A stretch of DNA of 34,285 nt from an uncultured Bacteroidales bacterium (GTDB lineage Bacteria > Bacteroidota > Bacteroidia > Bacteroidales > Muribaculaceae): positions 1 through 34,285 of the forward strand of contig CADAFP010000022.1 of NCBI GenBank assembly GCA_902787185.1. The letters are read 5' to 3'. The notes beneath the pieces are model-generated. The model was not told where the DNA came from. It saw only the letters and a list, made by a program, of their open reading frames with translations, and did not search any database. Position 1 is the stretch's first letter. Every line of letters starts with the position of its first letter. Position numbers and translations under genes: made by a program. This document shows positions 24,637 to 31,554 of this stretch, one piece after another.

Positions 24637-26445
24637 ATGAATCTGAAACACCATGATAAATCAGCCTTCGCATCTACCCGTCTCGCGTGCGAGTATAACC
24701 CGAGCAATGGTCTTAATTGTTCGGGTTATCGCACTATTGTTGGTGCTGATTATCTGCCTGTAGCCCTCATCGAGGAGCATCCCGAATATCCGCAATTGAG
24801 CAAAAATGCACAAGAGCGATTGAGGATTCAATATGACTTTGAGTATTGGTGCTGGCGATGTGTGAAGATCATCGACAAGATGACGGGCAGACTAATTCCC
24901 TTTATCCTCAATCGGCCGCAGCGCAAACTGCTTGCCGAAATGGAGTCACAACGCTTGAACAATGAGCCTGTAAGAATCATCTTACTGAAAGCCCGACAAT
25001 GGGGCGGCTCAACGCTCGTTCAAGTCTATATAGCCTGGTGGCAGATTGTTCGCACCAAGGGCAAAAACTCGATTATTGTTGGCCATAAGCGAAACAGTTC
25101 TTTTGCCATCAAGCAAATGTTCCGAAACATCATCGCTAACTATCCACAAGAGTTGCTTGAAGATGGTGTCGAGGGCATCACGCTCAAAAATGTCCCCGAC
25201 AGCAAGGATATTCAGGAGATTGGCAGCCGTGACTGCTCTATCTGTTTGACTTCAAGTTATTCGCCCGACAGTGCCCGTGGATTAAATCTTAGCTTTGCAC
25301 ATCTCAGTGAGGTGGCTTTTTGGAATGCCAATCGCAACATTGACCCTAACGACCTGATTAGGACGGTAACGGGAACGATTCCGCTTGCCCCGGGAACAAT
25401 CATCGTGATGGAAAGCACTGCCAACGGTACTAACTCGTTCTTTTACAATGAGTGTCAACGAGCCAAAGAGGGATTAAGCGCCTTTAAGTTTGTCTTTGTC
25501 CCTTGGAATGAAATCGAGATTTATCACAAAGACCTTGATGAAGGGTTTAACCTTGATAATTGCGATGAATATGAAAAAGCGCTTTTGGAAAAGGGTTGCA
25601 CTCTTGAGCAGGTCTATTGGTATCACGAGAAACGCAAAGAATTTAGCGAGCACAATCTTATGAAAGCTGAATTTCCAAGTGATGACCGTGAAGCGTTTGA
25701 AAACTCGATGGAATATGTCTTCTCTCAACATGAGCAAGAGCAAATCGTCGAAAATGCCAAAGAACCCATCAAGTTAAATGGCGATGGCGTGAAAATTTGG
25801 CTTGAACCCAAGCAAGTCAAACCCTTGCAGGAATATTATAACGAGTTTCCTGGCGTGTCCTTCAAATATCCGACAACACCAAGAAAGAGTGACTATATTG
25901 CGGTCTTGACGATAGGCAGTGATTGTGATGAGCGTTTTCCAAGCGTCCTCAGCGTTTGGGAAAAAGGCAAAGATTCCCTGCCACGGCTTGCAGCGCAATG
26001 GGTAGGAGTCAAGCACTTAAATATCCTTGCAGTCATGGCGATAAACCTTGCAAGGCAGTACAATAACGCCATGCTTGCCATTGAGAATAATGATATTTTT
26101 GCAAGTGAAAATTCCCGACAGCAGGGAACTTTTGTCAAAAATGAATTGTTCTTGAAGTACAATAATCTGTACAATGACCGCCGCAAGGGTTTCACAATGG
26201 AGATAGACAAAAAAGTCTATTCCTTGATGTTTTATGAATTAATATTGTCCTCCCGCAACGCCCTCTATATCGACCATGACGAAATAGCATCTAAGACGGT
26301 AGCAAAGATGATTCTATTGCCCAACGGCAGGTATTATGCCGAAACGAGCGAGTTGCAAAATTATCTTGTGAACCGTGCCGAAGTGCTTTACATCATGAGA
26401 GATATAGACCTTAAATCAAGTAATTACCATGAAAAAATAGATTAG
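24637..26445 (+). CDS. Phage terminase large subunit (DNA-packaging ATPase and nuclease)
   Basis: 602 residues, apparently complete. The ATPase half has the terminase-type Walker A KARQWGGST (118-126), Walker B ending in SFAHLSEVAFW (acidic Glu225) and the coupling motif MESTANG (258-264). Next is the family segment EFPSDDREAFENS (345-357). The nuclease half has an RNase-H-like pattern with acidic residues in IGSDCDERF (Asp429/Asp431) and AIENNDIF (Glu483). This motor cuts concatemers and drives DNA into proheads. Here it stands alone: no small terminase, portal, protease, capsid or tail gene is in the window. It diverges from the replication operon and has its own promoter and terminator. 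The intact motifs argue for selection, not decay. Alternative: the last survivor of a degraded prophage. Confidence 0.9.
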   Translation: MNLKHHDKSAFASTRLACEYNPSNGLNCSGYRTIVGADYLPVALIEEHPEYPQLSKNAQERLRIQYDFEYWCWRCVKIIDKMTGRLIPFILNRPQRKLLAEMESQRLNNEPVRIILLKARQWGGSTLVQVYIAWWQIVRTKGKNSIIVGHKRNSSFAIKQMFRNIIANYPQELLEDGVEGITLKNVPDSKDIQEIGSRDCSICLTSSYSPDSARGLNLSFAHLSEVAFWNANRNIDPNDLIRTVTGTIPLAPGTIIVMESTANGTNSFFYNECQRAKEGLSAFKFVFVPWNEIEIYHKDLDEGFNLDNCDEYEKALLEKGCTLEQVYWYHEKRKEFSEHNLMKAEFPSDDREAFENSMEYVFSQHEQEQIVENAKEPIKLNGDGVKIWLEPKQVKPLQEYYNEFPGVSFKYPTTPRKSDYIAVLTIGSDCDERFPSVLSVWEKGKDSLPRLAAQWVGVKHLNILAVMAINLARQYNNAMLAIENNDIFASENSRQQGTFVKNELFLKYNNLYNDRRKGFTMEIDKKVYSLMFYELILSSRNALYIDHDEIASKTVAKMILLPNGRYYAETSELQNYLVNRAEVLYIMRDIDLKSSNYHEKID

Positions 26446-26509
26446 CATATTACTCGGTCGGTTTTTGATAGACTTAATAATGATGTCGTGACTTATTCAT
26501 TTCCATGTG

Positions 26510-26547
26510 ACGGCAGTCGTTGTGAAACGATGGCCGTTATTTTTTAC
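26510..26547 (+). terminator. Rho-independent terminator of the terminase gene
   Basis: ACGGCAGTCGTT (26510-26521) pairs, with two mismatches, with AACGATGGCCGT (26526-26537); TATTTTTTAC follows. It begins 65 nt after the terminase stop and just before the right iteron array. Confidence 0.75.
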
Positions 26548-26552
26548 GCAAA

Positions 26553-26597
26553 CGTGTAAAAAGTGTAAAACGTGTAAATAGTGTAAAACGTGTAAAA
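26553..26597. repeat. Iteron array R: five tandem 9-mers (CGTGTAAAA)
   Basis: Units CGTGTAAAA, AGTGTAAAA, CGTGTAAAT, AGTGTAAAA, CGTGTAAAA in exact 9-nt phase. They are inverted relative to the array at 20734-20778, so the two five-unit arrays face each other across the element. Confidence 0.92.
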
Positions 26598-26634
26598 CGA
26601 TGCCGATACCATAATCAATGCCTTGCATTGATAC

Positions 26635-26728
26635 AAGAGGGGGCCATTAGCCATGCGGGGCATGGCTGCAAGAGGGGGCCAAAACCCGCGAGGCGGGTTT
26701 CAAGAGGGGGCCATTTCCCGCCATCCAC
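26635..26728 (-). repeat. Right hairpin array built on TGGCCCCCTCTT, inverted copy
   Basis: Read on the minus strand from 26728: GTGGATGGCGGGAAA, the 12-mer (26713-26702), palindrome AAACCCGC/GCGGGTTT, the 12-mer (26681-26670), palindrome AGCCATGC/GCATGGCT, and the 12-mer again (26646-26635). The outer end and the last palindrome with its flanks equal those of the left array; the first palindrome differs. It begins 8 nt after the pldA stop codon. Confidence 0.9.
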
Positions 26729-26735
26729 ATCATTT

Positions 26736-27578
26736 TTAGAAGTCGCTGAAGAAGTGCGGACGGATGAGCAGGCCGAAACGGATGCGCGAGTGGAACTGGT
26801 TATAGTCAAGCATGCTCTCGCCATAGCCGTTGTAGTACTGCAGCATGATGAACTGGTTGGAGTTGTGGTTGATGCGGTAGCCCAGCTGGATGATGGTGTT
26901 GAAGTTGAGGTTCCATCCCTGGCGCTTGACCAGCGTGGCGTCGAGCACCCATTTGTCGTCAAGGCTCCTGGCCTGGAATCCCGCCTGCGAGATGCCCATA
27001 TACTTGAGGATGTCGCGGTTGTACTTGCCATCGACGATGGGAATCCAGAACTTGGCGTGAGCCATCAGCAGCGGGGAGATGTAGGCCTCGCCCGCCCACG
27101 AGATTTTGTTCCAGCTGCGTGATGCGGTACCGTCACGACCGTTGGACTCATGCTCTACCATCATGGTGACCTTGCCCACCAGGTGGTTCTTGAGGATGAT
27201 GTATCTCGAGAGTCCGATACCCGGGTTAAAGTTCAGATCATGGAAGGGCAGGGATTCTTCAAGCACGTTCCACATGGCCTTTTGGCTATAGAACAGGTAC
27301 AGGAAGGTGTTTCCCGGCAGCACACTCTTGGTGAGACGTTGCTGGAAACTGATTTGGAACTTCACGTCACTGTTGTATTCTGTGGGTGTGCCGCCCAGCA
27401 CGGTGCCGCCCGCAAAGTAAGTGTCCTTGTAGAGGCTGAAGTAAGGTCGGTTGTCCAACTCTTCACGTATGCTGTCGGCGATATATCCCGCCGTGCTGTT
27501 GGTGACGATCTGCGCATCAGTCGGGCACATCACCGCTGCGAGCATCATCATTAATGCCAAGGAAAGAAATTGTTTCAT
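26736..27578 (-). CDS. pldA: Outer-membrane phospholipase A (OMPLA family)
   Basis: 280 residues from ATG 27578, which gives a clean signal peptide (MKQFLSLALMMMLAAVMCPTDA, cut before Q). An ATG 15 nt upstream is an alternative; the longer open frame further upstream overlaps the DUF554 gene and is rejected. The catalytic region EHESNGRDGTASRSWNKI matches OMPLA: His143, Ser145 and Asn157 correspond to the His-Ser-Asn triad of the E. coli enzyme. The rest is a 12-stranded type barrel ending in aromatic-rich strands and a final Phe. OMPLA hydrolyses misplaced phospholipids in the outer leaflet and is usually activated by dimerisation and calcium. It follows the DUF554 gene by 56 nt and ends 8 nt before the border of the accessory element. 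Confidence 0.92.
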   Translation of the reverse strand: MKQFLSLALMMMLAAVMCPTDAQIVTNSTAGYIADSIREELDNRPYFSLYKDTYFAGGTVLGGTPTEYNSDVKFQISFQQRLTKSVLPGNTFLYLFYSQKAMWNVLEESLPFHDLNFNPGIGLSRYIILKNHLVGKVTMMVEHESNGRDGTASRSWNKISWAGEAYISPLLMAHAKFWIPIVDGKYNRDILKYMGISQAGFQARSLDDKWVLDATLVKRQGWNLNFNTIIQLGYRINHNSNQFIMLQYYNGYGESMLDYNQFHSRIRFGLLIRPHFFSDF

Positions 27579-27634
27579 TATCGTTGTGTTCATAAATGAC
27601 AAGGTGAGACGATAGTAAATGTTGTTGACTGCTG

Positions 27635-28339
27635 TCATATCAGCCACATGAGCAGGAACCACAAGGGGGGAACGAGCAGGGCGGGCAGCATATTGAGCAC
27701 ATGGCAGTCGCGGATGCGCAGCAGCGAGAGCCCCGAGCCGGTGATGAGCAGGCCGCCCACGATGAGCAGTTCGGCCATCAACGCCTCGCTCACCGCGGCG
27801 CTTGAGAGCATGGCCACACCATAGAACAGCCCCTGCCACAGCAGCAGGACCGGCGCTGCCAGCAACATGCCGATGCCGTAGGTGGAGCCGAAGACCGTCG
27901 CCGTCACCAGGTCGAGTGAGGCGTTGGTGAACAGGAAGGTGTTATCTCCTTGCAGGGCACTGATGACCGGTCCCAGCATGGACAGTGGCCCGATGCAATA
28001 GACCAGGGTAGCGGTCGCCAGTCCGTCGGCAAGGTTGCCCGTTGGCGCCGTGGACTCGTCATGGCCATTTTTCCTATTGCCCGCCAACCGCTTGAAACGT
28101 CCGTCAATGTCGAGGGCCACCCCCACCACGCTGCCGATGGCCATGGCGGCGATGAACAGCACGGGGTACTGGCTCTTGGGCAGATTGGTGACCACGGCGT
28201 TGAGGCCGATGGCAAAGCACGCCAGCCCAAGCGCGTCATAGAGTGCCGTCTTGTAACGGTCCTTGATGCCCTTGTGCAGCGCCACGCCGATGAGGGTTCC
28301 CACCACGATGGTGCAAGTGTTGACAATCGTTCCAATCAT
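27635..28339 (-). CDS. DUF554 integral membrane protein
   Basis: 234 residues with about seven hydrophobic segments and glycine-rich helix packing (TIVNTCTIVVGTLIGVALHKG at the N-terminus, IAAMAIGSVVGVALDID, GIGMLLAAPVLLLWQGLFYG). This is the DUF554 (YdfK-like) family, with the characteristic start MIGTIVN and a cytoplasmic basic loop near residue 80. Function is unknown; a transporter or channel role is guessed for the family. It is transcribed divergently from the LOG-family gene and probably with pldA. Confidence 0.9.
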   Translation of the reverse strand: MIGTIVNTCTIVVGTLIGVALHKGIKDRYKTALYDALGLACFAIGLNAVVTNLPKSQYPVLFIAAMAIGSVVGVALDIDGRFKRLAGNRKNGHDESTAPTGNLADGLATATLVYCIGPLSMLGPVISALQGDNTFLFTNASLDLVTATVFGSTYGIGMLLAAPVLLLWQGLFYGVAMLSSAAVSEALMAELLIVGGLLITGSGLSLLRIRDCHVLNMLPALLVPPLWFLLMWLI

Positions 28340-28373
28340 TTGGCTTGGTGCGGATATTTGGTTATTGGAACGG

Positions 28374-28381
28374 CAAAGGTA
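28374..28381 (-). promoter_or_regulatory. Promoter -7 box TACCTTTG for the DUF554-pldA unit
   Basis: An exact TAnnTTTG match on the minus strand, about 34 nt before the start at 28339. The opposing box for the LOG gene begins only 22 bp away, so the two promoters must share upstream DNA. Confidence 0.75.
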
Positions 28382-28403
28382 CTACTTTTTCGTCGTTTTT
28401 TTG

Positions 28404-28411
28404 TACTTTTG
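28404..28411 (+). promoter_or_regulatory. Promoter -7 box TACTTTTG for the LOG-family gene, leaderless or nearly so
   Basis: An exact TAnnTTTG match ending 5 nt before the ATG at 28417. The transcript would start at or within a few bases of the start codon. It rules out the earlier in-frame start at 28345. Confidence 0.75.
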
Positions 28412-28416
28412 CGGCC

Positions 28417-28998
28417 ATGAAAAAGGATAACCAAGTCAACGTGTGTGTTTTTTGCGCTTCGAGTGCCAACATCGACGTGCGCTATCTTGAGGCCGCTCGT
28501 GAGTTGGGCACCCTGCTGGCGCAGGGCAGATGGCGCTGTGTCAACGGTGGTGGTGCCGTGGGGCTGATGGGTGCCCTTACCGACGGCGCCCTCGACGCTG
28601 GCGGCGAGGTGACGGGTGTGATTCCCAAGTTCATGGTGGACAAGGGGTGGTGCTACGATCGCCTGGAGGATGTCATCGTGACTGCCGACATGCACCAGCG
28701 CAAGCAGATGATGAGCGACATGGCCGATGCCGTGATTGCCCTGCCGGGTGGTGTGGGCACGCTCGAGGAACTCCTCGAGACGCTCACGTGGCGCCAGCTG
28801 GGGCTGGTCAAGAAACCCGTCATCATCCTGAACACCCTGGGTTATTATGACCCGCTGCTGTCGATGCTGCAACATGCCATCGACGAGGGCTTCATGAAGC
28901 CCTCACACAACCAGTTGTGGACGGTTGCCGCTACCCCTCAGGAGGCGATTGACCGTCTTGCCGACGACAGCGCTGTAGAGTTGGAATCCAAATACTGA
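28417..28998 (+). CDS. LOG-family protein (nucleoside 5'-monophosphate phosphoribohydrolase type)
   Basis: 193 residues. Rossmann-like fold with both LOG signatures: NGGGAVGLMGALTDGAL (43-59) and PGGVGTLEELLETLTW (110-125), plus MHQRK (92-96). Family members release adenine-type bases from nucleotide monophosphates; many are misannotated as lysine decarboxylases. The physiological substrate here is unknown. The start at 28417 is chosen because the promoter box ends 5 nt before it. The DUF4271 gene follows after 8 nt. Confidence 0.9.
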   Translation: MKKDNQVNVCVFCASSANIDVRYLEAARELGTLLAQGRWRCVNGGGAVGLMGALTDGALDAGGEVTGVIPKFMVDKGWCYDRLEDVIVTADMHQRKQMMSDMADAVIALPGGVGTLEELLETLTWRQLGLVKKPVIILNTLGYYDPLLSMLQHAIDEGFMKPSHNQLWTVAATPQEAIDRLADDSAVELESKY

Positions 28999-29006
28999 CC
29001 CCTGTC

Positions 29007-29861
29007 ATGCCCGTCCCAGTGAGCCCTTCCCCTGCCGTGCCGCGCACCGATACCGCCGACTTGCACTACAAGCCGCAGTATCTTGACGGATTTCCCACCC
29101 CTCAGGTGGGCGACTCGTCGATGGGCGTCATCGACACCATGGCGGTGATGGAGGTGCCAGCTGCCGGGCAAGCGCGTCCCTTTGCGTCATCGCCGTTGCA
29201 CGACACCCCGTCGATGGTGCTGCTGTTGCTTGGGCTGCTTGCCATGGCAATGAGTTATCACACGGGATATAAGTATATCGAGAATTTTTTTCACAACATG
29301 TTCTCGACGCGGCGCCGCGAAAACATGTTTGAGGACCACACCGTCAACGAGACCGGCATCCTGGCGGCCCTCCTCGCCAACACCTTCATCGTCGAGGGGT
29401 TCATCACCTACTTTGCGGTGCAGCTGTTCAGGCCTGACCTTGCTCCATCGCTGCAGTCCAACGTGTTCCTGCACATCGCCGCCTTCTGTGCCATCGCCGC
29501 GGGCTTCTATGTGATACAGTGGCTGGTTTACAAGCTGTTGGGATACACCTTCAGTGACAAGGTGGGTTCAAAATTGTGGATTGACGGCTTCAACGCGTCG
29601 CAGTCCTTCCTGGGTCTATTGCTCCTATTGGTTCTGGTGCCCTTAATGCTGTTTCCCGCAAGTGGCAAAATGCTATTGACCGTGGCTGCCTTGATCTATG
29701 TGGTAGCCCGATTAATATTTATTTATAAGGGCTTTAGAATTTTTTATAGCAATATGACATCGTGTATCTATTTTTTGTTGTACCTTTGCGCCGTCGAAAT
29801 CGTACCCTTAGCCCTTGTGGCAGGTGTAACGGTTTGGGTATGTGGTATTTTAAGTATTTAA
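29007..29861 (+). CDS. DUF4271 integral membrane protein
   Basis: 284 residues. The first ~65 are Pro/Ala-rich and probably disordered; then come about seven membrane segments (MVLLLLGLLAMAMSY; FLGLLLLLVLVPLMLF; LALVAGVTVWVCG). The motif region FSTRRRENMFEDHTVNE after the first helix is typical of DUF4271. The family is confined to Bacteroidota and lies next to the HemD-like gene in many of them, so a joint role is likely but undefined. The 3' end contains the promoter box for the next gene. Confidence 0.88.
   Translation: MPVPVSPSPAVPRTDTADLHYKPQYLDGFPTPQVGDSSMGVIDTMAVMEVPAAGQARPFASSPLHDTPSMVLLLLGLLAMAMSYHTGYKYIENFFHNMFSTRRRENMFEDHTVNETGILAALLANTFIVEGFITYFAVQLFRPDLAPSLQSNVFLHIAAFCAIAAGFYVIQWLVYKLLGYTFSDKVGSKLWIDGFNASQSFLGLLLLLVLVPLMLFPASGKMLLTVAALIYVVARLIFIYKGFRIFYSNMTSCIYFLLYLCAVEIVPLALVAGVTVWVCGILSI
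29781..29788 (+). promoter_or_regulatory. Internal -7 box TACCTTTG within the DUF4271 gene
   Basis: An exact TAnnTTTG match, followed by GCGCC, 84 nt before the HemD-like start. It could give that gene and rnpA-yidD-tatD a transcript independent of the upstream operon. No clear -33 element is visible. Confidence 0.5.
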
Positions 29862-29871
29862 AGGAACCTGA

Positions 29872-30810
29872 ATGAGCATTAAAAAGATCCTGGTCTCTCA
29901 ACCAAGACCGACTTCTGAAAAGTCTCCTTATTTTGACTTGGAGAAAAAATATGGTGTTGAAATAGTATTCCGCCCGTTCATTAAAGTTGAAGGGTTGTCT
30001 TCCAAGGAATTTAGGCAGTCGAAGGTGAATATCCCCGATTACTCGGCGATTATCCTCACCGCGCGTACCGCCATAGACCATTTCTTTAGGCTTTGCAAGG
30101 AACTCCGTTATAATGTGCCCGACACCTTGAAGTATTTCTGCGTCAGCGAGACCATCGCCCACTATCTGCAGAAGTATGTGATCTACCGCAAGCGCAAAAT
30201 TTTCTACAGCGAGTCAGGTCTGATGGAGGATCTCATCCCCATCATCGCCAAGCACAACAAGGAGACTTACCTGATGCCGGTGAGCGACGTGCACAACGAC
30301 AAGGCCGTTGTCCTGGACAACAACAAGGTGAAATATGTCAAGGCCGTCATGTACCGCACCGTGAGCAACGACTTCAAGCCTGGCGAGAAGCTGGACTATG
30401 ACATGCTCGTGTTCTTCACTCCCGCAGGCATCAAGTCCTATATCACCAATTTCCCCGACTATAAGGAGCGCAACGTGGTGATTGCCGCTATGGGACAGAC
30501 CACCCTCGAGGCCGCCGCTCAGGCCGGCATCCAGGTGGATGTCACCGTCACCCCCGAGGCACCCTCGATGGCTGGCGCTATTGAGGTGTATCTCAAGAAG
30601 GTGCGTGCCGAGGAAGAGAAGGAGGAGCGCAAGGCCGCCCGCGAGGCCGCCAAGCTGGAGAAGGAGCGTCAGGAACAGTTTGCCAAGCGTTCGGCTGCTG
30701 CCAAGAAGGCTGCCGCCACCCGCAAGGCCAAAGCCGAGTCCGAGGCTAAGAGTCCGGCCACCAAGAAGGCTGCCGCACCGGCCAAGAAGGCTGCCGCCAA
30801 AAAGAAATAA
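29872..30810 (+). CDS. Uroporphyrinogen-III synthase-like (HemD-fold) protein with Lys/Ala-rich C-terminal tail
   Basis: 312 residues. Residues about 1-241 are a HemD fold: SQPRPTSEKSPYFDLEKKYG at the start, AIILTARTAIDHFFR (54-73), the helix FCVSETIAHYLQ (89-100), the second-half LVFFTPAGIKSYITNF and AAMGQTTLEAA (205-215). In heme synthesis HemD closes hydroxymethylbilane, but no other heme gene is here and many Bacteroidales lack the early pathway, so the activity is doubtful. Residues 242-312 form a highly basic tail of Lys, Ala, Arg and Glu with PAKKAAAKKK at its end, resembling histone H1 tails. A good ribosome binding site (AAAGGA, 29860-29865) precedes the ATG. Confidence 0.85.
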   Translation: MSIKKILVSQPRPTSEKSPYFDLEKKYGVEIVFRPFIKVEGLSSKEFRQSKVNIPDYSAIILTARTAIDHFFRLCKELRYNVPDTLKYFCVSETIAHYLQKYVIYRKRKIFYSESGLMEDLIPIIAKHNKETYLMPVSDVHNDKAVVLDNNKVKYVKAVMYRTVSNDFKPGEKLDYDMLVFFTPAGIKSYITNFPDYKERNVVIAAMGQTTLEAAAQAGIQVDVTVTPEAPSMAGAIEVYLKKVRAEEEKEERKAAREAAKLEKERQEQFAKRSAAAKKAAATRKAKAESEAKSPATKKAAAPAKKAAAKKK

Positions 30811-30835
30811 TCAAGAATTTTTTCATGAGCATTTC

Positions 30836-30868
30836 ATGGGGTGTGCCATTTAGCGTACCCCATTTTTT
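30836..30868 (+). terminator. Rho-independent terminator or attenuator between the HemD-like gene and rnpA
   Basis: ATGGGGT (30836-30842) pairs with ACCCCAT (30857-30863) and is followed by six T residues. It begins 25 nt after the HemD-like stop, 10 nt before rnpA. I see no promoter in the remaining gap, so some read-through is probably needed for rnpA. Confidence 0.75.
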
Positions 30869-30877
30869 ACTCAATCA

Positions 30878-31294
30878 ATGGATTACACGCTAAGGAAAAA
30901 TGAGAAACTGAGAAGCCGCACGGCGGTCAACCTCCTCTTTGATCAGGGGAAGTCGTTGATGGCTTTCCCGTTGCGTGCCGCCTATCGGTTGCGGGAACCT
31001 GGTGAGGACAACGTGCAGATGCTTATCTCCATTCCCAAGAAGCGCATCCGCAGGGCCGTCAACCGCGTGACCTTGCGCCGCCGTGTGCGTGAATCCTACC
31101 GCCTGGCCCGCCGCGAGCTGCTCATCCCCGTGCTGGAGCAATACGGTGCGGGCGTGGACATCGCCTTTGTCTATCTGGACAACTCGCCTGCCCCCTACAG
31201 CGTCATCGAAGAAAAAATGGCGTCGCTGCTCACGCGCATCGCCCAGGCGGTCGCCGAGCGCCATATGGCCGCTAACGTTCAAGATCAGCAGTAA
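30878..31294 (+). CDS. rnpA: Ribonuclease P protein component
   Basis: 138 residues, slightly longer than average. The RNR signature is clear: [22 protein letters not shown] (about 50-71) as the RNA-binding helix, preceded by the central-cleft strand (FPLRAAYRL) and followed by a helical and strand segment ([10 protein letters not shown]). It binds the RNase P RNA and helps position the 5' leader of pre-tRNAs. The last ~20 residues are an unconserved extension. The stop shares one base with the yidD start (TAATG at 31292-31296), the usual rnpA-yidD coupling. Confidence 0.95.
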   Translation: MDYTLRKNEKLRSRTAVNLLFDQGKSLMAFPLRAAYRLREPGEDNVQMLISIPKKRIRRAVNRVTLRRRVRESYRLARRELLIPVLEQYGAGVDIAFVYLDNSPAPYSVIEEKMASLLTRIAQAVAERHMAANVQDQQ

Positions 31295-31554
31295 TGAAGG
31301 ATTTAGAGGGTATCAAGGGCGCGTTACAGGCAGTGCTGAGGTTCCTCGGCTGGCTGCTGATACTCCCCATCCGTTTCTACCAGAAGTATATCTCGCCCCT
31401 CACGCCGGCGACGTGCCGTTTCACCCCCTCGTGCAGCCACTATGCCATCGAGGCCATCCGCAAGCACGGACCTTTCAAGGGACTGGCGCTCGCGGTGTGG
31501 CGCATCTTGCGGTGCAACCCGTGGGGCGGCAGCGGCTATGACCCTGTGCCATGA
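31294..31554 (+). CDS. yidD: Membrane-protein insertion efficiency factor YidD
   Basis: 86 residues. An amphipathic N-terminal helix ([20 protein letters not shown]) leads to the Cys-containing core [19 protein letters not shown] and the C-terminal [17 protein letters not shown], all diagnostic for YidD. It lies at the inner face of the membrane and supports insertion of proteins by YidC. It overlaps rnpA by one base and the TatD-like gene by four (ATGA, 31551-31554). yidC itself does not follow here; the order continues with a TatD-like gene and secD. Confidence 0.95.
   Translation: MKDLEGIKGALQAVLRFLGWLLILPIRFYQKYISPLTPATCRFTPSCSHYAIEAIRKHGPFKGLALAVWRILRCNPWGGSGYDPVP

Noticed and set aside
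24637-26445. Terminase as a pseudogene remnant
   Set aside because: No frameshift or stop, near-typical length, all key motifs present, with own promoter and terminator; decay is not supported by the sequence, although an isolated survivor of a prophage cannot be excluded.
20037-26735. Integration at a tRNA gene or with att direct repeats
   Set aside because: I looked for a tRNA-like sequence and for matching direct repeats just outside 20134 and 26728 and found neither; only the inverted arrays match.
26736-27839. Longer form of the phospholipase gene starting at 27839
   Set aside because: The extra N-terminal part is Arg/Ala/Pro-rich, overlaps the DUF554 gene out of frame, and would bury the signal peptide that starts at 27578.
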